A stretch of 64,000 nt of DNA from Chrysomallon squamiferum (taxonomy: Eukaryota > Mollusca > Gastropoda > Neomphalida > Peltospiridae): assembly GCA_012295275.1 (NCBI GenBank), contig CM022666.1:200001-264000 (forward strand). Direction: 5' to 3'. A program made the translations under genes and the position numbers. The notes under the pieces are model-generated. The model searched no databases and had not been told where the DNA came from. It saw only the letters and a list, made by a program, of their open reading frames with translations. Positions within the stretch are counted from its first letter, which is position 1; each line of letters begins with the position of its first letter. Positions 1 through 13,406 of the stretch are shown in pieces.

Positions 1-96
1 AACAATGTCAGTAGGTAAATAAGCCTTGATTTTCTGCCTTGATTAACGAGAGATAGAGATAATAGATAGAGAGAAAGAGATGAATTATTCATATTG

Positions 97-98
<2 letters not shown>

Positions 99-132
<34 letters not shown>
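99..132. repeat. (AT)n microsatellite
   Basis: Uninterrupted AT dinucleotide run. Confidence 0.95.
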
Positions 133-135
<3 letters not shown>

Positions 136-469
136 AACAGATTTAATAACTGCTTTGAAGGTATTGTTTTAATCAATTTATATGTAAAAGTAAAAAATAT
201 TCAGTAACTGATATAAAACTAAAGTCAGTCCGTGTATGAGCATATTACATAATGTCCCGGTAATTTCGCTTGTTGTTTGAAAAGTCCTGTTTATTAAATC
301 TGTATTAAAGGTTTAATCAGTAAACCTATTACAATACGATGTATGTTTAGACATATATACAAAAACCTGTTATCTTACTTCGTGTCTAGCCACTAGCTCG
401 CCCAGACAGTAATCTGGGATTATAAACTGTTCAGCCCAGCGCGCACCGCTCTTTATAGATATATATATG

Positions 470-493
470 TACACACACATGCACGCACACACA

Positions 494-533
<40 letters not shown>

Positions 534-706
534 GACATACACACAGACACACACACGCACGCACACACATACACACACACACACACACACGCACGCACAC
601 ACACACAGACACACACACACAAATACACACACACGCACACACACATACACACACATACAGATACACACACAGACACGCACACACACACACACACATATAT
701 ATATAC
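470..706. repeat. Imperfect (CA)n microsatellite
   Basis: About 235 bp of CA repeats with CACG, CATA and CAGA interruptions. It generates spurious long open frames in several frames (cysteine/valine-rich on one strand, histidine/threonine-rich on the other). Confidence 0.95.
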
Positions 707-943
707 AGACATGCACATCTACATACAAACAGATATATGCTCACTTACATGTATGTACCCTGTGTTTCATTTGTTAATACAATGAATTGGTTCCTGTACA
801 TTGCCTGGACACAGATTCACCTGAGCCAGTCGCTGTGCTTGTTAATAAACCAAACATATCAAGCTGTAGTAAATAAATGTAATAATAATAAAACAATGAA
901 TTAACAACAACAAAAATAATAATAGACGTAATAAATAGATAGA

Positions 944-974
<31 letters not shown>

Positions 975-1010
975 ATATATAAGTAAATATTTATTTGTTT
1001 ATCTTTTCAG

Positions 1011-2218
1011 ACTGCGAGACAAAGTCGAACAGACGGAGAGGAAGTCGGAGAAGGCGGACAAAAGTCCGTCTTTCTGACAGTCAGCTGAAAAATCTTCTGT
1101 CTGAGTCGGCTGGAAACTTTTCCCTCAGTATGTACAAAGTTTTATCACCCAGCTACAATAATTTTGTATTTTCTCCTATTGGTGTACAGATGGCGCTGTC
1201 GATGGCTTATTTATCAGCACGCGGGTCCACTGCACGTGAACTGCAGACGAGGCTAAACTTTATGAAAATGAAGACACCCAGAAATGTTCACAAAATTTTC
1301 CGTCGTTTAACCGATTCTTTGAGGTACGACGTGGGCAACGTGACTGTGAATGTTGTGAATGCAATGTACGTACACAGACCTGTCAGTCTGCGAAACAGAT
1401 TCGTTCGAAAGATGAGACGGTTTTACAAAGCACGAGTTAAGACGTTCGATTTCACACCGACTTCGGGTCCCGTGGCGAGCATAAACAAATGGGTTAAGAA
1501 AAAATCGAGAAGAAAAATAAAAGATTTTTTTTCACCGGACTCAATTTCTCCTCAAAGTTTGTTGGTTCTCATAAACGCGGTATATTTCCGAGGCGAATGG
1601 AAACAGCCGTTTGACGAAAACTCTACTTCTAAGGCTTTGTTTAAGTCAAGTCCGTCAGAGAGCATTTATACGGATATGATGGAAACTGAAGGGGACTTCA
1701 AGTCTAAACATATCTCGGCGCTGGCTTGTAAATCACTGGAGTTGCCGTATGCTGGGGGGAGATTTAGTCTGTTTATCCTTCTGCCGGATGCGAGTGGTTC
1801 TCTTGCCGATTTGGAAGAAAATTTAACAATAAACAAACTGGAAGAACTTCTAAACATCACCAATCAGCCAACCAGAATGCGAATTAGGTTACCGAAATTA
1901 AAACTCGAAATACCTATCCAGCTTAGAAGTGAAATACAGAAAATAGGCGTTGAAGAAATATTCAAAGCGAAAGCAGCCGAACTAACGGGAATTAACGGAA
2001 AACGACGAAGTCTCCATGTTGATTATGTAGCTCATAAATCATGTATAGAAATAGACGAAAGGGGAACGAACGGACAAAGTAGTTGGAAACCGTCGCTAAG
2101 ACTTTCACCCACAAATTCACCTTTATTTCACATAGATCGTCCATTTTTGTTTTTTGTGAGAGACAAAGAGTTTGCTATAAACTTGTTGATGGGAAAGTTC
2201 GTTCAGCCTTCTGGCTAA
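1011..2218 (+). CDS. Serpin family protein, 3' coding exon with complete serpin core
   Basis: Serpins are usually suicide inhibitors of serine or cysteine proteases. The exon carries a whole serpin fold of about 375 residues: the helix-B signature FSPIGVQMALSMAYLSARG, strand s3A NAVYFRGEWKQPF, the LELPYAGGRFSLFILLP segment, and the C-terminal block DRPFLFFVRD followed by LLMGKFVQPSG and a stop. A strongly basic N-terminal stretch (RRRGSRRRR) precedes the core and could be heparin-binding or a nuclear signal. The exon opens after a clear 3' splice site at 1008-1010 and is read in phase 1 (one base of the first codon comes from an upstream exon outside the visible part). A start at the ATG at 995 is possible only if that intron is not used. 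The hinge of the reactive loop (ERGTNGQSS) departs from the inhibitory GTEAAAAT pattern, so inhibition is doubtful. Confidence 0.9.
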
Positions 2219-2234
2219 ATTTATTGCCTTGCAT

Positions 2235-2240
2235 AATAAA
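2235..2240 (+). promoter_or_regulatory. Polyadenylation signal of the serpin gene
   Basis: AATAAA lies 17 bp after the serpin stop codon and is followed by a T-rich stretch. Confidence 0.7.
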
Positions 2241-3058
2241 GAATGTTTTTTTTTTTTTTGTTTGACTCATGACTTGCTAGAGCAAACATTTTTTTTTTTA
2301 GATTCTTCAGACATTAGCTGGTTTAAGAATGAAATGGTATTGATATCTTTCTTTCATCTATGACTGACACAGCTTACTACTGTTTTTAATAAGAAAAAAC
2401 GAAATTAAAAAAATGTCCAATTTTCAACAGCTAAAGAGTAAGCTGTTTCGTGAATTAAACATTAACAAAAATTCTCCCTTTTGTTATTTCATACCTTGAC
2501 ATATGTAATATTTATATACAAATCACCAAAATAGAAAGCTAATGGTTAACCGGTTAGTCGAATATTTTCTTTCACTAACTGGAAAAGGTGCAGTTTTTGT
2601 ATGAAATGTTTTCTCCGACAGAAAAGAAGAATAAGCAATCACATTACAGTGTAAGTAGCCACATACATATACATATGCATGAACCTGTAGCCAATGATTC
2701 TGTTGTAAATTTGTAACTCAAGGAACCATTTTGTAAATCTGTGGTTTCAATGCAACGTTGATTTCTTATGAATCACATACGATAAGATGTTTGTTAACTA
2801 AATAAAAATCCCTAACATATTTGTTAGAAAAGTGGTGTTTCTTTCTTTGTAAAATTATTAAATAAGTGAATATTTGTTTCACGATGTAATATAATATAAT
2901 CTTCTTAATATCCTTTTTGTTTTTCAATAACAATAATAATCAATAAACATGAAACTGGCATTGATACATTAATACTATTACACAGACAATCACCACAAAG
3001 CACTTTTACCACTGGAGCTGGTCATCTTTACTAAATTTACTATGACTAATCATGATTA

Positions 3059-3060
3059 AC

Positions 3061-3141
<81 letters not shown>

Positions 3142-3152
3142 AATAAATAAAT
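3059..3152. repeat. (AAT)n followed by (AAAT)n microsatellite
   Basis: About 25 perfect AAT units, then five AAAT units. Confidence 0.95.
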
Positions 3153-4006
3153 ACGATTAAAAAATTATTCAATTTCTATAAAGTAAAACAAACTGAATGG
3201 ATTCGAAATAATCTTGATCAGTAATGTGTATGTCTGTTTTATGTACATGTACATATGTTTGAATGTATGTATATATTCATCGTGCATGTAAAATAGAAAG
3301 AAAGTAGTTTGAAAACAATGTAATTTATTTACAAACTTTTACATTAATTTAATCAATGTAACTGAAGTGGTATATTACTGTATTAACAATGAAAATTATA
3401 AAAGTTTCAAAACCAGGAACATGGTAAGTTTGTCACATTTTTTGTTTGTTTTTTTAAAAAAAAAACACACAAAAAAACCAACATAACAAAACAAACTTGA
3501 AAGAAACATTTGAACTGTGCAGCACGCAGAATAAAAGAAAAAGATATAAAAAATAAAGAAATAGCGTAATTTTATTGACTTTGAGCCAACTCAGTGTTAA
3601 TTCTCTGTTTATTTTTCTTGTCCTAGTGGAAATGAAAAAGTTCTTCAAGTCATCAAGTTAAAACTGATTATAAAAAACATTTCATCTACTTGTTATATTA
3701 TCTTCATTATCATCTAGAACGTACACAGATAATAACACCAATTCAGATAAAATTTCTTTAAAAAAGTAGTTTCACCAAAATACAGTGAAGTAGGCCTAAA
3801 AAGGTGTTTAGTTTTTTGCATTGCTCGTGAAAGTAATATAATTATTTTTAATTTATCTTCGTGTGTTCTGTCGTCTAAAGAATGTAAGCCTACATGAAGA
3901 ACAAAACGAAGAATGACAGTTCGATATTTGGCTTATTCAAATGAAGACTGATGTAAACTTTTTATTAGATTTCCATGACGATGATTTCTTGGTATCCGTG
4001 GATCCA

Positions 4007-4243
4007 TTTCACTAGATATCATTCGGTTTAACAAGAATAAACAGTCCATCTCGTACTTCAGTGTCCGTTTCATTAGATATCATTCGGTTTAATCAGAGTA
4101 AACAGTCCATCTTGTACTTCAGTGTCCGTTTCACTAGATATCATTCGGTTTAATCAGAGTAAACAGTCCGTCTTGTACTTCAGTGTCCGTTTCACTAGAT
4201 ATCATTCGGTTTAATAAGAGTAAACACTTCAGTGTCCGTTTCA
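4007..4243. repeat. 61 bp tandem repeat, about four copies
   Basis: Units start at 4007, 4068, 4129 and 4190 with exact 61 bp spacing and few differences. Each contains TTTCACTAGATATCATTCGG and TACTTCAGTGTCCG. The last copy is shortened to about 54 bp. Confidence 0.95.
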
Positions 4244-4726
4244 GGAATTCTGCTTTGTTTGTGTTTTGTCACAAAACGAGCACAACATCATGAAATTCTT
4301 ATATTGAATACATGTCACATGTCACAGGTTCTAATCTGCAAAATCTGTCGACGAAATATTCTTTCATAATGTACCCTTTTTCTATTATATGAAGACTTAT
4401 ATTTATATTTTTAATACAATCGTAAGCGAAAAATTCAGACTGCTTTCATAATGCAACCTTTTTCAGTTATATGAAGGTGTATATAGTTAGAAAAAGCTTG
4501 AATATCGATTCGTACACAATGCATCCTTTTCCTGTCATACCAGTGTGTGACTCTATAGTTGTAGTTACAATCGAAATAATCTGAATGCTACTATTTTAAA
4601 TGACAATGTTTTCTGCCATTTGCATATTTTAAGCAATATCTATAATACAGTAACTGACAGTAAAGTTAATTTCAAGCTACTGTCTCAAACATAATATGGC
4701 TCTCTAAAATTTTCAAGGTTTTCAGG

Positions 4727-4730
<4 letters not shown>

Positions 4731-4811
<81 letters not shown>
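4731..4811. repeat. (CT)n microsatellite
   Basis: About 40 CT units. Confidence 0.95.
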
Positions 4812-4819
<8 letters not shown>

Positions 4820-5076
4820 AAATGACAAGTTAAAATGTTTATTTTTGAAAAATTAATGTTAAGGAACAAAACGACAGTCCTCTGTTCTGTTGGGCTCATT
4901 CAGTTCTGGGACTGGCTTCTTGTCATCAGTACATGAGCGGTAAACTGATATCTGTCACAGAAAACATCAAAACAAAAATTAGAAAACTGTGCTTAACAGT
5001 ATTGTCTATTACACAGTACAGTGTTATAAAGTTATTATTATTGCTCTGTAATGTTAGTAAGTAACTAATTGGAGCT

Positions 5077-5115
<39 letters not shown>

Positions 5116-5159
5116 GACAGTTATAAAGAAAAAATTAATCAGATTTCTAAAGAATGCAC

Positions 5160-5187
<28 letters not shown>
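5160..5187. repeat. Poly-A tract
   Basis: Run of 28 A on the plus strand, downstream of the end of gene A. Confidence 0.9.
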
Positions 5188-5190
<3 letters not shown>

Positions 5191-5307
5191 AATAAGTAAA
5201 AAGAACAAAGAAAAGAACAAAACAAATACTGAATAGGTGTCTGTTTGTGTGTCACGTGTACAATAAAATTATCAGTTATTATTATCACTAGTTTTGAGCA
5301 GTTAATA

Positions 5308-5372
5308 TCAGAAAATGTTAGTGAACCAGAGATTACACTGGAACCTAACATCAACAACCTCTTCATTAGAAC
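5308..5372 (-). CDS. Gene A terminal exon, coding part
   Basis: The acceptor TTCAG at 5373-5377 (read on minus) is followed by an open frame of 21 residues (SSNEEVVDVRFQCNLWFTNI, then F) and a TGA. Its phase fits the leftover base from the preceding micro-exon. This is the least certain exon because only the acceptor, frame and position support it. Confidence 0.5.
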
Positions 5373-6381
5373 CTGAAGTCATTTATTATGGTGCTAATTT
5401 AATTTCAATTTTTCGGTGGTTCTCATTTTTTTTATTTTTTTTATTTTTTTATCTACTGCTTTAATCAGATAGTTTTGGATATGGCCCCCTTTTTATGTAC
5501 ATATAAAACAAATGAGAAAAGTACACTTACTATCATCCTCACTGCTTAAAAAAGAAAAAGAAAGAAAGAAAGAAAGAACAAAGAAGCAAACTTAAAAAAC
5601 CATTCAGAAGTATTTTCAAATATAACTGAATCTTTTCTTTGTAATTAATATAATATAATATTCAATTAAAAGATTAGATATTTTATATATATGTCTAAGG
5701 TATTTAAGGTGTGTGTGTGTATAGGAATTAGAAAACCAGGCACATATTTCTTGCTATATGTATTTAATTTATGAACTTATAGCTGGATCTCTTATGAGTG
5801 TCATTTAATTTGGTAGTTAATTTTGTTGTCGTTAATTCGCACTCTGTAACTGGTATTTGTACTCTCAAAAACTACCAATTTATTCTCCTTAATGATTTAT
5901 TAATTTGTTGAATAGTGAATTTATTGTCAGTAATTGTAAATGTATTTTTCATAATTATTTCAAACTTTGAGACATTTCTTAAATCACTGTCACTAATTAT
6001 GAATTAGTAATAGTATTTGCATATGCCTAGAATAACTTCAGAACTGGAGACAACAAAGTAAAAAAAATAATAATAATTCTTCGTTACCAACAATGAGAAG
6101 CTAAAAAACAACAACAAACATTCCAAAAGCATCTAGATAGAAATAAATAAATCCAAATAACAAGGAAATATCTACTTTTCAGTGCAGTTGTTTGTGAAAG
6201 GTCGATTTTATATTGTCTCAATAATTAACATGCAACTTTGTAACTTATACTTGTTATTTATTTTGTTAGGGATAATTCTACAGTTTACACCTGTAATTCT
6301 GATAAATTCAGCAGTCTATGTACAAATACCTCAAATAACTAAATAATTTCTGTCTACATATTACAATAGTTCTTCTTCTTC

Positions 6382-6412
<31 letters not shown>

Positions 6413-7342
6413 TTTATTTTCTTATTTCTTTCTTTTTCTATTTCTTATTATTTTCTTCTTATTATTATTATTACTTTTTTTTAAAGAAAATACTCACTTT
6501 TTGTTATTTGCTTCTACAAAAATAAGAAAAGAAAAATAATATCAATGTACAATAATGACTTCCCTTTATTTTCCAAATAATACCTACCAGTTGTATTTAA
6601 AAATAATGAGTGAATAATAATAAAGGCTATGAACAGCACTGGTATAGTGAAGACAACAAATTGTTTTTACTAATAACATAACAGTAACAATTACCAGTTG
6701 TTCACCTAAAAATAACAGAATAAAAATAAATAAATAAACAAATAAAATTTTTTTTTTTAGAAAAGAGTGTGAGAAGAAAAAAATATAATAAAAAAATAAA
6801 AATAAATAATAAATAAATCAAATAATAATAATGAAGAAGAAAAAGAAGAAGAATTAAAAAAATAAAACAAATCCTGCTGAAATACAGATAACAGTAATTG
6901 TGCACCCACTGCAATGTACACTTACCTTTATCATCTGTAATTCCACTGAAAAAAAACAAAAAAATATATATATTACAAAATCAAAAAGCCTCACCATACA
7001 TGAAAATATCAGTTTGGTTCACTGCGCACTCAAAGTCGCTTACTAATTTCCATATGTCATGTTTATATAGTATCACTAACAGTAATTATAATAATAATAA
7101 TAGTAATAATAATAAATAAATAAAACATCAAACAAATATAAAATATATTTTATAACACACACACTTTATCTAGGTATGTTTGTATCTAATCATGCATTTT
7201 TACCCACACATCCACACTCACATTGGTAACCAGACACTTCTGTCCAGATATTTTAATTATTAAAATATCTAACTGAGTGTACTTACCTTTTTTGATTTAA
7301 TTTTGCTAAAATAAAAACAAAAACAGGAATAATAATTATCTA

Positions 7343-7388
<46 letters not shown>

Positions 7389-9030
7389 TGTGGGTATGTT
7401 TTGCTTATTTTCACCTGATCAGTTTCCTAATAAGACAAAATGGTCCACTAATGATTGCTTTCATTTGTTTTCATAATAAAAACTGCATAACAGTGGTAGC
7501 TACTACAGTTTCCCTATACAGTAATAACAAAGTAAAACTATTGCATGCAGTGCTATGTACATGTGTAATACAACAGAAAAATGTACACTTACCACCGTCT
7601 TGTTCAGTTAGACTGAAAACCAAAGAAATAAGTAAAAAATAAAATAAATAATAATAAAAATAAAAAAAGAATAGGAAAGAAAAAGAAACTAGAAGCAGCT
7701 TAAAAATTATTCATATCTTTTTTACTCACTTTGACATGCACACACATGCATTCACCTCTGTCCTTCACACAAGAGAAAAAAAATTATATGTTAACTAGCA
7801 TGTCAATACAAGATAACATTTTATTAATTTTATAAATTAAAAGGTTCATACATATCACCCGTTTTGATGAAAAAATAGTTAATTTTCTGTTAGTATAAAG
7901 TTGTGAGAGAAAGAGAGAGAAATTAAAATATATACAGAGATTCACTGAATAGTTTCCATCCAAATATTTTAACAATTATTTAAAGCATTTACTTACTGTT
8001 TTTCACTCGATGATGCTAAAACAAGTAAGAAAAAATAAAACAGAAAGAAAAAACAACAAAACAGAACAAACTGGAAGTGAGAAACTGGCTTTAGATTGTC
8101 TTTCTTTCTACATATGTCTGACATAAATTTAGTTTTCGTAATAATAATGATGGCCACAGTTTTGCCAAAGAGAATATTACTCACTGTTTTCAGAAAAAAA
8201 AGTAACAATTATGCTCACCATTTCCTTGCAGTAAACAAGTGTAATACATTAGAGATGTAGACTTACCATCATCTTTTTTGAGGCTAGACAAAATTAACAT
8301 AAATTTATATATTAAATAACACATAATTTTATATATTAAAAGTAACCTATATATTTCTTGTTAGGAAAACTACTGATAATAAAACAATATAAAACAATAT
8401 TCAATGCAGTTTTTGTTTACTTAAATGGTTCAATATTGAAAATACTACTACAAGATTTCTTTAAAAACTGATTTTCTGGTGTTTGTGTCAGCATTTATCA
8501 GTTTTATAAAGTTGTATTAATGAACTAAATTAAAGAAATAAATAATTAATTGATGAATATACTTACTCTGTGTGACTTGTTGCTGTGAAAATAAAGAAAG
8601 AAAGAATAAAACAGAAACAAAAGAGAAAAACTGGAATCCACTAATTCACTTTAAACTATAGCTTTTGTTTTCTGCATACAGCTGACATAAACTTGTTTCA
8701 TTTCCATCCTTTTATTTTTATTTCATTTCTGTTTGCTTTTTGTTTTCCTAATAACAGTGATGACTACTGTTTTCCTAATGAGCATCTTATAGCAATAATG
8801 TTACAACTGTGTAAGTGAGTGTTAATAATAGTGACTACTCACTGTTTTCAGAATAATAAAATAAAAATGTTACCCATTGTTTTGCTAGTAATACCAGTTT
8901 AACAACTAAATAATAATAATGGTGCAATTGTTGCAATGTAGCTCTGTAATTAATTAGAAATGTACACTTACTAAAACCACCTTGTTTATTGAGGCTGAAA
9001 AACAACAAAAAAACCCAATAATAATAATAA

Positions 9031-9061
<31 letters not shown>

Positions 9062-10398
9062 AAGAAAAGAAAAAAAGTAAAAAGAAAAAAACAATAACAA
9101 AGTTATATATACGCATATACTCACACCCATACCAACACACATAAAATCTGTTAACTCAAACACAGTATGTATATCTGAGAATGTTTTAATCAAATACAAA
9201 TTTACATTTTAATCAGCAAGTCAGCATTAGATGTATTAAAATAATTAAAATAATTAAAAGTATACATAACAGACATTTATTTATATTACAAACTTTATTA
9301 CTTGTTGATATTTGCTCAAATTATTTAATAATTAAAATTTATCATTTGGGTAAGCATGCATCTAATTTGTGAGTGTCAGCTGCATATAGCATGACTGATA
9401 GTAATGATGATGATGATGATTATGATGATTATAACAATAACAATAACATATTAATAAAACCATATACTTAAACAACTAAATAATTTCTGTCCAAATATTT
9501 TAGTAGTTATATTAAAGAATATACTTACACCATTTGACTGTCTTCTTCTAAAAAAGGAAGATTTTGTCTTATTGATTCTATTAAAAAAAATCTAACTTTA
9601 TTCCTAACTGAATATGGTTCCTTTATTTGCAAATCTTTGTTTTCCTAAAAAAACATTCTGTATAATAGCAAATATTTTCCTAACAACAATAGTTACAAAC
9701 TGTTTTAACTACAGAGATAAATAAATAATGCCTACCTACTGTTTTTCAAATAAGAAAGAAATAAAACAATACATTGGCTACCAGTTGTTTTCCTAATATG
9801 ACTGCTGTAACAACCATTTCACTAACAACAGCAGTGTAACAGCAATGGCTTCTAATGGGTTTACTAATAAAAATAGTGTAGTAACAAAATAGCAGTAATC
9901 ATGCACCCCATGCAATGAACATATGAAAATAATCTACACTTACCCTCTTTACTGAAAAATAAGAGAAATTATGTATATTAAAACATGTTCATATATATTT
10001 TACTTATTCTATATTATGCTAGCATGTATATTTGTTGATCTATTAGTTTCAGTATATATGTATGTATATATGTTACAACTAATCATTGTGTCATCAGTCA
10101 CTGTATTGTCTAACAAGTAGTGCTGGTTTTAGCAGTAATAGTATTAGTATTGACACAAGTAATAGTGGCAACAATATAGTAATAATAAATGAATAAATAA
10201 TAAAACAAACAAACAATACAAAATAAATAAATAAATAAATTAATTAATTAAAAATTAAAGATAAACATTATAATGATTGAATAATACCTAATAAACAGCT
10301 GTTAGTTGTGTCCAGATATTTTACTAATTAACATGAAGAATATACTTACTTTTTTTGGCTTTCCTTTTCTAAAATAATAATAATAATAAAAAAAAAAA

Positions 10399-10443
<45 letters not shown>

Positions 10444-10843
10444 TATTATTATTATTATTATTAAAAATAAAATATATTTAGCACATTTAATAACAATAAA
10501 ATTAATTTATAATATAAAAGGAAACTGTTATATTAATTTTTATAATGAGGTCATTTATATCAAAGATATGTTAATGGTTAATAAAAATGAAATACATAAA
10601 TAAATAATGATTATTTGGAACCCATACAAAATTATCGATCTACCTACCTACCTATCTATCTATACATCTATCCGTTTATCTATGTATTTGTCTACCTATC
10701 TATCTGTGTGAAGGAATACAATTGTTTTTGTTTTTTTTTTCTCTAATTGTGGACTCAGTCTGTCAGGTATTTTTGTCTTTTTAAACACACGACATTAAAA
10801 CAGGAGCAAAAAGTTTGGATGAGTAACACGAAAATGTCTAATC

Positions 10844-10931
<88 letters not shown>

Positions 10932-11687
10932 AACCCACAGAGAGAAAGAGAGAGAGAGAGATTTTTGATTTGTTTTCTCTTTCAGGGGTGTTTGTTTAGA
11001 GAGGTTGATGAATTAATTACCTTTGGCAGCTTTAGATCTTCTGTAAAACATGGCAGCAGAAATTACAACAACAGCTATTAAAACGGGGATAATTAATGTT
11101 GAAAATGAAATTTTGGTACCTAGAAAAACAAAAATATTAATAATAAAATAAAATTCAGTGTATTAAATTAAAAATAAATAAATAAATATTAAATAAATAA
11201 ATAAATAGTAAAAAAAAATTATAATAAAAAAGAAGGATAATAATAATAAATATAATAGCAAACAATCAAACAAACAACTAAAACAACAGCAATAATAAAT
11301 TTGAAATAAATTTAAAGTTAACATATGCTTTAATTATAAATTTACTGAATGAAAAAACAACACAGGAAAACCAAAAGCAAATGAAATGAAAGTGTTCACT
11401 ATAATACTAGGTCCAAATGAATGAAAAAAAATAAATAAATAAATAAATAAATATATAAATTGAAAAAAAAGAAGTAAAAATAATAAATTACCACTATTTA
11501 GAGTAAAAGATCATTAATATAATAAAAAAAAAAAAAAAAAAAGTATTTATAACTAAGAAGGAAATAAATAGGGAAAGCCGATTTATAGACTTGACATAAA
11601 TAATAAAAATAGTAATTAAGAAAAAAGAAGAAAAAATCCCAAACGCAGTACTGACTACACAATGACACTACAAAATAGAAACAACAA

Positions 11688-11718
<31 letters not shown>

Positions 11719-11726
11719 GCTACTAC

Positions 11727-11779
<53 letters not shown>

Positions 11780-12519
11780 TTTTGGTAAAACGAAATACCT
11801 GGCGATTCAGAGTGTGGTTTTAACGAAGGCGCTGTAAATTAAAGAAAAAGGTAAAACATGAAAAAATTGTTTTGATCATACTCTGTTTATTCATATTATT
11901 CAAGCTTTTTGCACTTCATGTTATTTATTCGCAGTGGACTATACAAACAAACCCACATAATAAGCAGCAGAAGTTGCAATTGGAAAAAAACCCACACAAA
12001 CCCCTGTCCCCTCTAAAACCAACGTGAAATGATTCAAGTAAATTAATATACATAAAAGTAAAGGGTAAAATATGGAAAGATTTATAATTTCAGCAGTTTA
12101 TTTTCTTATACAAATATGTCAATAAGTTTTGATAGGTTTTTGACATACAATATTTCAGAGCCAGTTTATATTAATAAAATGAAAATACACTCTGAAAGCA
12201 GATTTAACTACATACAAGTTTCAAGTAAGTTTTCAAAATACTATTTCTGTGAAAAACGAAAGGAAAAGAAAGACAGACAGAAAGAAAAAACGATACTAAA
12301 TAAACAAAATAGAGTAAAATGACGCTTTCAAAGTTTCCGTTAGTGTTTTTCCTAGAGTGGTGACATCTGGTGTTCATAGACACAACTCGTAAATACAGAA
12401 CACATTACTCAGTCACGAAAGAATTAGACTTTTTAAAGCAAGAATTAGTTCCCTATGTAAACTAGTATTTGAAATAATTTTAAGAAATAGTATAAATGAC
12501 CGTTATTTATTTATTTTTA

Positions 12520-12599
<80 letters not shown>

Positions 12600-12709
12600 T
12601 TATTATCAAACGCACTTATTAAATAATATATATTGTTTCCTCACCATCTTTGAAAAATATGGCATTTAAAACTGAATATATAAAAAAGTGAATGCAACCA
12701 AAATGAAAT

Positions 12710-12740
<31 letters not shown>

Positions 12741-13343
12741 CATATATATTTACATATATAATGACACCTTGCATATTAAACTTCTGTGAACATAATTACG
12801 TGAAAGGACATTTAAACATAATAAACTCGTATTTACTTACACATAACATCCACCGTCTGAACAGCCTGAGCTAAAGACTTTTGGCCATTACTGTTAATGT
12901 AACTGACTTTACATTTATATAGTCCTGTGTCAGAGATTCTGATCTTTGTAAATGCCACTTGAAGAAAAGATTTTCTTTTGAACCTGTTCTCGATCTTTCC
13001 CACTGCTTTTGCTCTTAACGCTAAAGAAGGTTCCACCAGATAACCTTCACCTTTGTTTTTTAACGAATGCGCTTGAGCTATAGTACGATCTTCATCTCTG
13101 CTATTAAGGTTTCTTGTTATCGATAAATAATTTAGTATTTCAATATTTTTGGCATCAATGATAGTACAATTAATTTCCGTCGGCAATCCGTTTAAAATAT
13201 AAAAGGGCATTATTGAGATAAATGCTATGTCTCCTGTAAGTATACAAGTATGCATTCTAAAGTTAGTACTTGTAAAATTAAATAATTTGTTATAACAATT
13301 CGATTTTTTTTCTCTATCTGCAGTGATGATTTCACATCATCAT

Positions 13344-13406
<63 letters not shown>

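Larger units (their letters stand above)
1..1010. other. Repeat-rich flank, probably intron or 5' flank of serpin
   Basis: No supported coding sequence. The stretch holds an (AT)n tract, a long (CA)n-type tract and an AAAT-rich run at about 945-985. It ends in a good 3' splice site (pyrimidine-rich, then CAG) at 1008-1010, so the right part is most likely the intron before the serpin exon. Open frames across 370-904 are translations of the CA repeat and are not genes. Confidence 0.6.
2241..5307. other. Intergenic region between serpin and receptor gene A
   Basis: I see no gene. The two genes converge here (serpin on plus, gene A ending on minus). The stretch contains an (AAT)n/(AAAT)n tract, a 61 bp tandem repeat, a (CT)n tract and a poly-A run, annotated separately. 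Confidence 0.6.

Noticed and set aside
370-904. Long open frames on both strands
   Set aside because: They are translations of a CA microsatellite (Cys/Val or His/Thr alternation).
3454-3648. Minus-strand frame of 64 codons and similar small frames at 6702-7119
   Set aside because: AT-rich hydrophobic translations without motif; the second overlaps the gene A micro-exon introns.
9030-9140. Ser/Tyr/Leu-rich open frames near AAG and AAT repeats, and similar frames at 19.8, 30.0, 37.6, 51.1, 52.6, 57.3 and 62.2 kb
   Set aside because: Homopolymer-like peptides that come from triplet microsatellites, with no codon or family evidence. Where they join an Ig frame, the exon starts only at the AG acceptor.
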